Assembly: GCA_951812925.1 (NCBI GenBank)
Contig: OX638372.1
Location: 44,390,245-44,454,244, forward strand
Source: Calliopum simillimum
Taxonomy: Eukaryota > Arthropoda > Insecta > Diptera > Lauxaniidae
Direction of reading: 5' to 3'
Length of the DNA stretch: 64,000 nt
Below the pieces are notes generated by a model that worked only from the letters and a program-made list of their open reading frames with translations, had not been told where the DNA came from and did not search any database. Position numbers and translations under genes: made by a program. This document shows, piece by piece, positions 48,401 to 58,400 of the stretch (within the stretch, counting starts at the first letter, position 1; each line of letters opens with the position of its first letter).

Positions 48401-48922
48401 TGCAACAAATTACCTATTGGATCGAGAACGAGAACGTGCTCCAAATGCAACTGGCAACAAACTAACACTCTTCGTTATATCTCCATCGATATACACAAGA
48501 TTTTTCGGGAGGGTTATGGTTCGTTGCAAACTGCAATAAACAACCTTAATGACAATTTTGGCAATAGTATCCGTTGTAAAAAATGTGGTGAAGAAGCAAC
48601 CGAAAAAAGTCAGTTTGGATCATTTCTGATGATTGACACAAGTATAACCACTTGCCCACTGGAAAAAGAAATGTTTGATGAGGAAAACAGGCAGAAATGC
48701 ATTTTGAATGAAATTGCCAAAGTAGTTACAGTCGAGAATTCAGAGTACAGTCTGCTGGGTGCTGCGCATTATGTTAACTACGGGAATATGGGCCATTACA
48801 TGGCGTATGTGTATGACGGAATACACTGGAAGATTTATGACGACCTGAGTCAGAATGTGCAAAAGGTTTCTGGCCACCTAAAAATAGTCCCCCATTTGAT
48901 AATGTATGTAAAGAAAAATTGA
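45485..48922 (+). CDS. MULE/Phantom-type transposase fused to a C19 ubiquitin-protease-like domain
   Basis: The single long ORF of the window is open from 45,356; the first ATG, at 45,485, gives 1145 residues (an upstream exon is possible). Residues about 149-210 hold a Cys/His cluster (C149, C159, C174, C177, C199, H210), placed like the FLYWCH/WRKY-GCM1 DNA-binding finger of Mutator transposases. The DDE core follows: D333 in VDATGG, D423 in IICDFSKAL, D469-H472 in LDVNHF, and E654 in AAAVEGQYSKLK. A charged linker with a KNKKKKR run (about 735-860) leads to a C-terminal domain with USP-like boxes: C886 in NTCAFD, two CxxC pairs (985/988, 1031/1034), H1104 in GHYMAYV and D1119/D1120 in YDD. 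The transposase is predicted to cut and rejoin element ends in the nucleus; the protease-like domain may remove ubiquitin, which is inference. The frame is intact, suggesting recent or current function. Confidence 0.85.
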   Translation: MYDQKEFLRLILLEQYKTIDDNGNLLPPSHSVYNELSKAMSGIDSKMSCKHVYTTIHKNRHNFLTLLRTKFIPEASFENPEDVHDETWNISSSLPKSDAMRRFNLILSAEKWATVKPTKCKRGKPLKLKRGKWTDLMADKIYEQQKIHCAFNFKGAKVCKTGNAKYYVKFNGRCKECGAKIEGIALEKPGKSQDLIFDCKVIDYKESFLHIKRRQLRGERRKQVASELIDARKPPALWRNEKAQNMSFGDDIPPNLPNPNVLSKAKQEELDRRLNLTTCDPVKNLQMAKHTTHRSSIHGIGLDPFYCMYWRYEQALLHKACIKKREKVYDAVDATGGVAFRITLPLGNDLKHDRYTDFISKYIYLYQYVCICEDVTSEKIPKPLISCPIYQMVSARHDASFLTFFLMEIIRSGAPTPRIIICDFSKALLIAIAGSIANCADLKDYLARCYTHVVLCENVALPSSCLRLDVNHFMNIIAKWKSLKDVNPQVRQLYLRVLGHVYMMTDFKKIEEILRSVLVVALSQYIGTDEDGHKFSSTEHLRRIDHIIKGTPHVSNENNTQENSTDYKEEMESILESEDSVPDTWINWSKKIYEEAEQIAEQDQNDSVFNLNSYNVPKIAKAMRDLMHYLPLWTAIMYDPLSVDLSIRSAAAVEGQYSKLKKIAFDKLPLRVDRLVLLHLDYLENELKTVAPKMLDGKHLKKVKKCLKKRILDNTELDLNVEENWGGKNKKKKRILVSDEDFTPTKTEELVPDDSEKILQPSKDDTENVFCQPEYSDVTDKSILDAFPSNMELSSNIEFKNSISFNLHSTQVSPEFNFSEAKHKKIEERKVLRPVEQTRKSKKNYLDDCLNWDSLKPFKDIHLPFFPNGSIQLKIGSISYNVTNTCAFDTLIALIMQGTQISKSFKCSVREIKAPIFSLSLDILEKNKIEKHHFKERFDLLYGVSFLKKGIKTRNILTLDADCNVAHLYEELCNKLPIGSRTRTCSKCNWQQTNTLRYISIDIHKIFREGYGSLQTAINNLNDNFGNSIRCKKCGEEATEKSQFGSFLMIDTSITTCPLEKEMFDEENRQKCILNEIAKVVTVENSEYSLLGAAHYVNYGNMGHYMAYVYDGIHWKIYDDLSQNVQKVSGHLKIVPHLIMYVKKN

Positions 48923-50300
48923 GAAATACTTTTCGATCATTTTAAGTTGATTTTGTATCAGATTACACTAGCATACAGTCAAAGTGTACAAGAAATTACA
49001 CTATACTATCTGTGAAAAGTCAATTTTTTTTTTAATTTTTGTTAACTAGTTTTATTATATTAAGTTAAACGATAAACATCTAGTGTAAATAGTTGGCTTC
49101 AGATTTTGAGTTTATCTTTTATTTTAAAGTTATATTTATAATTTTATTTTATTTTTTTTTTTTTTTTCATTGGACATTGGTCTAGATCAGTTACAATTCA
49201 CTTACAATAGATCTTTATATAAATACGTAGTTTAAGTTTGTATGTCTACCGATTAATAATTTTTGAGTTTATCCAATTAATTAATTTCCATAGCAAAACT
49301 TTATTTTTTTGTTGGCGAATTGTCATTTTATTCACTAATCTATAGATTAGATGGTTTCAAATTTATTTATATGTTATTATTTATATAAACCCTTACTTTT
49401 GATATGAATCGGCAATGAAAAATATGCTCTTATTGCTACATTTCTGTGTCGAATAGAGAGTCTTAAAATTTAAAAATTATTCTAATAGTTAAAACAAAAC
49501 AATTTTTTATTTATTTTTGGGAGTTTAAGCGTCACAACACAGCTGAATTCCACCCTTTCAACGTATAATGAGAAATTTCAACTTATTTTATAATGCTTTC
49601 AGAGTTTAGTTTCCTGGTGAAAGTAAAAAAACTTGAACAAGTCCTGCATAGTTTAAGACTGCAGAATAAAAAGTTACATTTTCTTTTTTTTTTTAATTTA
49701 ATTTTTTTTTTAATATAACAATACAATTGGTTGATGCAAACGTGTACAATAATTATTCAAAAAGTTAAAAAGTTATAGAAATGGAGCTAAAACATTTCAA
49801 AATACCTATTTGACTATTTATAAGAAACAATATGTCCAATATGACTTCTGCCCTTAACATTTGCCAATTTATAAAGTTGGCTTTATGCAATTGTTAAAAT
49901 ACTTTTAGTTTTTTGTTGGAAAAATGTTATGTTTTATGTGTATTGATTTATCGACTATTATACACTATAAAACTTTATAAAAAAATCTGTTAAGTTCATA
50001 ACTTTCGAATTTACCCTGTTGTTGACATACTTTTAATTTTTGTTAGAAAATTGTCATTTTTGTGTAATGATATATTGATAAGATCGTTTCAAATTTATTT
50101 ATTTTCAAAGTTTATATAAAAACATGTTTATAATCATAGTTTTTGAATTTATGCATAATTTTTGTAAAAAAAACTGTGCCACATTGTTGCCATATGAAAA
50201 CAAATAAAATTTTTGCTTTGAATTCAAATCTTAATCAATAGTTTATTTTAAAATGAAAAAAAAAAAAAATATTTTGGAAAAATGTTACTGTTTCTTAAAA
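48923..50300. other. 3' flank of the transposase gene
   Basis: AT-rich with AATAAA-type signals (for example near 49,665 and 50,205) that could serve polyadenylation. No other coding frame is present. The sequence leads into a repeat hairpin and the right arm. Confidence 0.4.
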
Positions 50301-50303
50301 ACG

Positions 50304-50534
50304 ATTTTTTTCTTCAAGATTTTGATTTTTCAAGATTTTGATTTTCAAGATTTTGATTTTCCGGATTTTGCTTTCAAGATTTTGGTTTTCAAGATATTGA
50401 AATTTGGTCAAAAGACGGGTTGGGGTCTTTTGACAGAACTTCAAAATCTAGAAAACCAAAATCTTGAAATCAAAACCTTAAAAATCAAAATATTGAAAAT
50501 CAAAATTTTGAAAAATCAAAATCTTGAAAAAAAC
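50304..50534. repeat. ~230-bp hairpin built from a ~15-bp repeat
   Basis: The left half repeats TTCAAGATTTTGATT-like units; the right half repeats the inverse AATCAAAATCTTGAA. They meet at a perfect 10-bp stem, GTCAAAAGAC/GTCTTTTGAC (50,407-50,416 and 50,425-50,434), with an 8-base loop. It sits just inside the right arm. An ORF spans it but is purely the repeat read as codons. Confidence 0.85.
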
Positions 50535-50601
50535 ATAAAAAATTGCCTCAAAAATTTAACATAATAGTACGAGTATTTAAAACAGTCCGACATCCAACTG
50601 A

Positions 50602-53600
50602 TACTTAGAAAAAAACCGAAAAGTTTTTTCAATTTTCGATTAAAATGAAAATTACAAATAATTCGGAAAAATGTTACTAAGAATTTCTTTACAAACCTTC
50701 GAGCACTATCCAGACCTGCAATCAGATCTCCTCTACGAATGGTCTTCTTCGGATACTTGGTTAAAAACCGAAATTTTTTTCTAATTTTTCGATTAAAATG
50801 AAAAGTACAAATATTTTGCAAAAATTTTACTTAATATTTTCTTTAGAACTCTTCGAGCGCAACCTAGAAATCCGATTAGAACTCCTCTACAACAAAATTT
50901 TTACTTTCGGATACTTAGAAAAAAACCGAAATTTTTTTTTGATTTTTCGATTAAAATGAAAAGTACAAATAATTCGGAAAAATGTTACTAAGAATTTCTT
51001 TACAACTCTTCGAGCACTATCCAGACCTGCAATCAGGTCTCCTCTACGAATGGTCTTCTTTGGATACTTAGTTAAAAACCGAAATTTTTTTCTAGTTTTT
51101 CGATTAAAATGAAAAGTACAAATATTTTGCAAAAATTTTACTTAATATTTTCTTTAGAACTCTTCGAGCGCAACCTAGAAATCCGATTAGAACTCCTCTA
51201 CAACAAAATTTTTACTTTCGGATACTTAGAAAAAAACCGACATTTTTTTTGATTTTTCGATTAAAATGAAAAGTACAAATAATTCGGAAAAATGTTACTA
51301 GGAATTTCTTAACAACTCTTTAAGCACTACCCAGACCTGCAATCAGGTCTCCTCTACGAATGGTCTTCTTTGGATACTTAGTTAAAAACCGAAATTTTTT
51401 TCTAGTTTTTCGATTTAAATGAAAAGCACAAATATTTTGCAAAAATTTTACTTAATATTTTCTTTAGAACTCTTCGAGCGCAACCTAGAAATCCAATCAG
51501 AACTGCTCTACAACAAAATTTTTATTTTCGGATACTTAGAAAAAAATCGAAATTTTTTTTTGATTTTTCGATTAAAATGAAAAGTACAAATATTTCGGAA
51601 AAACGTTACTAGGAATTTCTTTACAACTCTTCGAGCACTATCGAGAGCTGCAATCAGATCTCCTCTACGAATAGTCTTCTTCGGATACTTAGTTAAAAAC
51701 CGAAATTTTTTTCTAATTTTTCGATTAAAATGAAAAGTACAAATATTTTGCAAAAATTTTACTTAATATTTTCTTTAGAACTCTTCGAGCGCAACCTAGA
51801 AATCCGATTAGAACTCCTCTACAACAAAATTTTTACTTTCGGATACTTAGAAAAAAACCGAAATTTTTTTTTGATTTTTCGATTAAAATGAAAAGTACAA
51901 ATATTTCGGAAAAACGTTACTAGGAATTTCTTTACAACTCTTCGAGCACTATCGAGAGCTGCAATCAGATCTCCTCTACGAATAGTCTTCTTCGGATACT
52001 TAGTTAAAAACCGAAATTTTTTTCTAATTTTTCGATTAAAATGAAAAGTACAAATATTTTGCAAAAATTTTACTTAATATTTTCTTTAGAACTCTTCGAG
52101 CGCAACCTAGAAATCCGATTAGAACTGCTCTACAACAAAATTTTTACTTTCGGATACTTAGAAAAAAACCGAAATTTTTTTTGATTTTTCGATTAAAATG
52201 AAAAGTACAAATAATTCGGAAAAATGTTACTAAGAATTTCTTTACAACTCTTCGAGCACTACCCAGACCTGCAATCAGATCTCCTCTACGAATGGTCTTC
52301 TTCGGATACTTGGTTAAAAACCGAAATTTTTTTCTAATTTTTCGATTAAAATGAAAAGTACAAATATTTTGCAAAAATTTTACTTAATATTTTCTTTAGA
52401 ACTCTTCGAGCGCAACCTAGAAATCCGATTAGAACTGCTCTACAACAAAATTTTTACTTTCGGATACTTAGAAAAAAACCGAAATTTTTTTTGATTTTTC
52501 GATTAAAATGAAAAGTACAAATAATTCGGAAAAATGTTACTAAGAATTTCTTTACAACTCTTCGAGCACTATCCAGACATGCAATCAGGTCTCCTCTACG
52601 AATGGTCTTCTTTGGATACTTAGTTAAAAACCGAAATTTTTTTCTAGTTTTTCGATTTAAATGAAAAGCACAAATATTTTGCAAAAATTTTACTTAATAT
52701 TTTCTTTAGAACTCTTCGAGCGCAACCTAGAAATCCAATCAGAACTGCTCTACAACAAAATTTTTATTTTCGGATACTTAGAAAAAAATCGAAATTTTTT
52801 TTTGATTTTTCGATTAAAATGAAAAGTACAAATATTTCGGAAAAACGTTACTAGGAATTTCTTTACAACTCTTCGAGCACTATCGAGAGCTGCAATCAGA
52901 TCTCCTCTACGAATAGTCTTCTTCGGATACTTAGTTAAAAACCGAAATTTTTTTCTAATTTTTCGATTAAAATGAAAAGTACAAATATTTTGCAAAAATT
53001 TTACTTAATATTTTCTTTAGAACTCTTCGAGCGCAACCTAGAAATCCGATTAGAACTGCTCTACAACAAAATTTTTACTTTCGGATACTTAGAAAAAAAC
53101 CGAAATTTTTTTTTGATTTTTCGATTAAAATGAAAAGTACAAATAATTCGGAAAAATGTTACTAAGAATTTCTTTACAAACCTTCGAGCACTACCCAGAC
53201 CTGCAATCAGATCTCCTCTACGAATGGTCTTCTTCGGATACTTGGTTAAAAACCGAAATTTTTTTCTAATTTTTCGATTAAAATGAAAAGTACAAATATT
53301 TTGCAAAAATTTTACTTAATATTTTCTTTAGAACTCTTCGAGCGCAACCTAGAAATCCGATTAGAACTGCTCTACAACAAAATTTTTACTTTCGGATACT
53401 TAGAAAAAACCGAAATTTTTTTTGATTTTTCGATTAAAATGAAAAGTACAAATAATTCGGAAAAATGTTACTAAGAATTTCTTTACAACTCTTCGAGCAC
53501 TATCCAGACCTGCAATCAGGTCTCCTCTACGAATGGTCTTCTTTGGATACTTAGTTAAAAACCGAAATTTTTTTCTAGTTTTTCGATTTAAATGAAAAGC

Positions 53601-54452
53601 ACAAATATTTTGCAAAAATTTTACTTAATTTTTTCTTTAGAACTCTTCGAGCGCAACCTAGAAATCCAATCAGAATTGCTCTACAACAAAATTTTTATTT
53701 TCGGATACTTAGAAAAAAATCGAAATTTTTTTTTGATTTTTCGATTAAAATGAAAAGTACAAATATTTCGGAAAAACGTTACTAGGAATTTCTTTACAAC
53801 TCTTCGAGCACTATCGAGAGCTGCAATCAGATCTCTACGAATAGTCTTCTTCGGATACTTAGTTAAAAACCGAAATTTTTTTCTAGTTTTTCGATTTAAA
53901 TGAAAAGCACAAATATTTTGCAAAAATTTTACTTAATATTTTCTTTAGAACTCTTCGAGCGCAACCTAGAAATCCAATCAGAACTGCTCTACAACAAAAT
54001 TTTTATTTTCGGATACTTAGAAAAAAATCGAAATTTTTTTTTGATTTTTCGATTAAAATGAAAAGTACAAATATTTCGGAAAAACGTTACTAGGAATTTC
54101 TTTACAACTCTTCGAGCACTATCGAGAGCTGCAATCAGATCTCCTCTACGAATAGTCTTCTTCGCATACTTAGTTAAAAACCGAAATTTTTTTCTAATTT
54201 TTCGATTAAAATGAAAAGTACAAATTTTTTGGAAAAATTTTACTTAATATTTTCTTTAGAACTCTTCGAGCGCAACCTAGAAATCCGATTAGAACTCCTC
54301 TACAACAAAATTTTTACTTTCGGATACTTAGAAAAAACCGAAATTTTTTTTGATTTTTCGATTAAAATGAAAAGCACAAATATTTCGGAAAAATGTTACT
54401 AGGAATTTCTTTACAACTCTTCGAGCGTTATCCAGACCTGCAATCAAAACTT
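50602..54452 (-). repeat. Right arm: about 12 tandem copies of the 311-bp unit, inverted
   Basis: Reverse-complement of the left array with the same two half-unit types and the same variant classes. A small deletion affects the unit at about 53,830 (ATCTCTACG lacking TCC). Single-A length changes in the poly-A tracts shift incidental frames. The array is shorter than the left one by about five units. The outermost unit matches the outermost unit of the left arm, including the unusual CCAAAAAATTTGTAC variant. Confidence 0.95.
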
Positions 54453-54766
54453 TTTTTTTGTTAAAAACTTATTTGAAAAAAATTTTTTCTGGAAAAATTT
54501 TTTCACCGAAAAAAAAAAAAAAAAAAATCAAAAAAAAAAAAAAGTATAGGGAACTCCAAAATTATTTCCTGTGAGCTCAAAAATGTTGTCAGAACTCCTC
54601 TACGTGAAAAACATGGCGCTGAGCAAAAACGGTCGACCTCTGATTTTTGGTCCAATTTCGCAGAACTATTTCGAATTTTGTGAAAGAACTCCAGAACTAT
54701 TCCCAACGGACCCAGAATTTTAAAAAAATTTTCGGTTTTCGAAAATCACGGAGCCAACTTCACATG
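54453..54766 (-). repeat. Right terminal domain of the foldback element
   Basis: Inverse of 32,963-33,290: runs of A, GGGAACTCCAAAATTATTTC, CTCCTCTACGTGAAAAACAT, TTTTTGGTCCAATTTCGCAG, then CACGGAGCCAACTTCACATG at the edge. It stops three bases before the expected ACTCATGTG terminus seen in relics. Confidence 0.85.
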
Positions 54767-54768
54767 TT

Positions 54769-55425
54769 TAGAACTTTGTGCTTCTGTAAGAGAGCAGCCA
54801 AATTAGATAAAATCGTGTAATTTTGTTAAACAAGCCCCGATTTTGAACCGACATGGCTCATTTTGTTAGTAATTGAACTTAGAAAAAACTAGCACTTAAG
54901 ATTTATGCAGTTTTTGAAAAAAGGTCGAAAAACGGTTTTGGAAAATTGAAGAATTCGAATCAAAACTAGTCATTTTCGATAAACTTGCCAACGTTAAATC
55001 CGAATCTGGCATCAGAATCGCTATACCTTATAGTGTTTTCGAGATATCCTACCCTAAATGTTCAAAAATGATCAAAAACACGAATTTTGAGGTTGTTTCG
55101 AAGACGTCCCAAATTGTTTTACTCTTTTCTATTGAATGCAACATTTTAGTACTGTTCTTTGTCTTCAAAATGAGCTATAAATTGGTCTTGTGTGATTTTT
55201 CTTTAAAAAGTTATACTCGCTTTAAATGATACATATTAGTATGTCAATTTTTCAAAAACCCTTTTTCGACCTTTTTTCAAAAACTACATAAATCTTAAGT
55301 GTTGGTTTGTTGTAAGTCCATTTACTAACAAAATAAGCCATGTCGGCTCAAAATCGGGGCTTGTTTAACAAAATTACACGATTTTAACTAATTTCTCTGC
55401 TCTCTTAGAGAAACACAAAGTTCTA
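54769..55425. mobile_element. 657-bp foldback element abutting the large element
   Basis: TAGAACTTTGTG at 54,769 is inverted as CACAAAGTTCTA ending at 55,425. Arms of about 185 bp share ATCGTGTAATTTTGTTAAAC, AAGCCCCGATTTTGA and CACTTAAGATTTATG. The centre contains CGAGATATCCTACCCTAAA, which resembles the GAGATATTCTAACCTAAA block in the 41.7-44.9 kb nested element. A further partial copy of the terminus follows at about 55,446-55,475. It is non-coding. Confidence 0.8.
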
Positions 55426-55475
55426 TCTGCAAAAAAAAAAAAATCTTACAGAAACACAAAGTTCTATCTGGCAGT

Positions 55476-58400
55476 TAGAACCTTGTTTCTCAATTTCAAG
55501 TACCTTATCGTTTAGCAACAAAGTTCTATCGATTTTTTTAAACTTAAATTCCTTCTTAATTAGGCAACGTAATTTAATTATTTTAGTATCAATGAAATCC
55601 TCGCTACAATTAAATGCTTGTAATATAAATAATATTGTGATTAAAATCAATTCCTAAAAGTTATACGACACGAAATATTCAAACAAAGATTTCTCGAAAG
55701 TGATGTAAGTGTAGATAGAACCTTGTTGTTCTAAGGTCGCGATATAGCAACGCGCGTTGTTAAATCACTCACAAACGTAGTTGAAACCCATTTAGCAACG
55801 CACGTAGTTAAAACTGCCACAAACGAGCCATGCTCAAAACTTGGGTCGCCACGTGGTTAAAATAACTACGTTTCTGCCACTTTTAACAATGTGTAGGAAT
55901 AGTTAATGCAAGCCCTTAAAAGTTCGGGTTTAAACTACAACTAGACATCTACATATTGATGTTTTGAGTTAAGTATACAAAAACATGAAGAAAAAACGGC
56001 TCTATGCCCCAGTCTAGTCGGTGTTTTAAATAGTAGTCCCCATCCAATTTTATGTAAATAATAAAAAGCAGAAAACTGCAAAATCCCATATAAAAAACGA
56101 ATTTCAAAAAACTTAATACGCTTTTATCTCAAAACATGAAAAATTTAGATGTCTATTTGTAGTTTTAACCCTACGATATGATATTCAGATTTGCCACAGA
56201 ATAATTCATATAAAATGAAAATTGTAGTTTTTGTCTGTTGGCTTTGTTGATAAGTGTTTTGTCTTTGCTGTACTACAATGTCACTACTGTCCCTTGAATT
56301 TATCATCTCTTTGTGTGTTACAAAATAAGAACTATACAATGATGTGTCTTTGGAGAAAATTTTCAAAGAATAACACTTTTTTAACGAGCTTTTTGAAGGA
56401 AAATAATATCAATGCAGAAAAAATTGTTTTTTCATTTCCATTTGTATGCGAAATTCTCTTTTTATGTTTTCCCAAGGGGAAAAATATCAAGTGCTTCTTG
56501 TAAAAACATTTCTATAGCGATTGTTCCCATAAGAAGCGCTTCGAAGCATTCGAATATCACATGTTTGTTTTATTATTTGAGTAGTATTTTTAAAAAAGAA
56601 AGGAAAGGAAAGTGAAAGAGGACAGAATATAAAAAACAACGAAAATTTGTTTAATATACAAATTTCACACACACGGTACGCAGATTCACCATAGACCCAG
56701 GTTCGAAATGGACCCAGGTTCGATTCCCACCGCGGGCAAGTTTTTTTTTTTTTAGTTTTTTCTTATGGTTAGTATTTTTTTATTTATTTATTTTTGTTGA
56801 ATTGAATTGACATTGAAAGCACTCGAATATCAAATTCTTTTCGAGACATTTCGGTTTCTAAAATTTCTTAATATAGAAGTATTATACCTCTACATCATAG
56901 GTCAGTTCTCTAAAGGTCTGACAGGTTTGTAATTGTAATGTAATAATATGTTTCTATCTATTACACCGATGGACCCCGATTCGAATCATAGTGCGGTCAG
57001 TTCTTTTTTTTTAAATGTGTGGAAGCTTAGCGCTGCATTACAAATAAGTGCCACATTACAAATAAGCGCTTCAAAAAGTTTGTACCGGAAAGCTACGGTA
57101 TGCTTCAGAACGCTTACATTCTAGGACATGCAATGTTAAAATGCAGGAATACGTAGTACGAAGCGGAAGCACTATGGTTGGAAAAAAAAAACACTTCATA
57201 AAGCCTTTTAAAGAGCTTCTTTTCCCCCTTGGATTATATTAACTAAGAAAAGATGTTTGTGCATACTTTCACAGTTTTAAAATTTATGAATTTTGGATTC
57301 AATAAGGCAGAATTTTATCAATCTTTATCTGGAATTTAAGATTTTAGAAAAAAATAGGCTTTTGTATACTTGAATTATCGCAAATTGTTGAAAATGTATA
57401 TACTTAGTTCAGACCTTATAAAATAAAAATCACGACCGAAATACATTTTAAATGAAACCACCTATAGCTATACAGTGAAACCTTGTATATCATTCGAATG
57501 TAAGAATTTTGATTGATTTTATCTAGAAAAAAAAAATCGACGAAAAATTTAAAAGTATGAATTAAAATTCGAACTTTTTTTCCCTTACATATTTTAGGCA
57601 AATTTTCATTGGAAGTAGGTATGGTTTATTTGGAATTTTTTTTTTTTTTTTGTTTTTTTAATGTAGACTTGTAAAGCTTTTTTGCTACATTGAAAACTGA
57701 AACAATAATTGATCATCAAAAAAAAAAAAAAAACTATCGTAGATTCCACTTGAAATCGAACAAGTGATTCACATATCCGCTGTCAGTTGGTATACAAATA
57801 CGTAGTCTGCGGTGTTACGCTCCAATTGCTTGTGTGGAAAAAAATAATTCAGAGCAGACAAATGAATTTTACAATGAATAAAAAAAAAAAGAAAAAAAAA
57901 GTATATAAAATTCAAACCAGATCAAAGACCCTGAAGCTAAAATAGTTGGATTTGCTTACATAGTTCAGAAAGCAAATCATAATAAAAGTAAAAAAAAAAA
58001 AAATGCAATTGCGTGTGGAATTCCCAAGTTTTTTTTTTTACAAACATAAAATGAAGTGTTAGAGATAAAAAAAAGAAATTATATAAAACTTTTCTTTAAC
58101 TTGAACTCTCACTTTTTATGTGCTGGTGCTGATGCTGAGTAAGAAAAAAGTGAGACACACCTTGATTTCGAAATGATCGGAAAGTAATGGATTTATTCAG
58201 TTTGAGCAAAATTTAACTTCTTTAATGATGGATTTTATTAGCGGTTCAAAAATCTAAAAAAAAATAAGAATTAATTAAAATGGTTATGGTTTCTGAGTTG
58301 AGTCAGACATGCTAATGTGGCGGATATGTAGATACGAGCAGTAAAATATCACTATTTGTAGTATTTTATTTTTATCTTGCTGAATGTATGAGAAATCGAA

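Larger units (their letters stand above)
32963..54766. mobile_element. ~21.8-kb foldback transposon with MULE-type gene (FB-NOF/Phantom-like)
   Basis: The outer ends are inverted copies: CATGTGAAGTTGGCTCCGTG begins at 32,963 and its reverse complement ends at 54,766. Inward on both sides come a ~320-bp terminal domain and then large arrays of the same 311-bp repeat in opposite orientation. The ~12-kb interior holds one gene for a Mutator-like transposase. Long inverted arms built from tandem repeats define foldback elements, and the Phantom group of Mutator transposons is known to include members with foldback-like ends. Comparison with relics at 120-371 and 13,790-14,335 suggests the true end is ACTCATGTG; the right end lacks this AGT extension, and another palindrome starts three bases further on. 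No target duplication was found. Confidence 0.85.

Noticed and set aside
50253..50564. 103-codon frame with repeated Phe/Asp then Leu/Lys motifs
   Set aside because: Translation of the inverted 15-bp repeat hairpin, not a protein.
50516..53923. Similar ~81-codon frames on the minus strand in the right arm
   Set aside because: Same repeat read from the other arm; frames shift where A-run lengths change, so they are not under coding selection.
33290..54452. CRISPR-like interpretation of regularly spaced repeats
   Set aside because: Units are 240-311 bp contiguous tandem repeats in a eukaryotic transposon, with no short repeat/unique spacer alternation.
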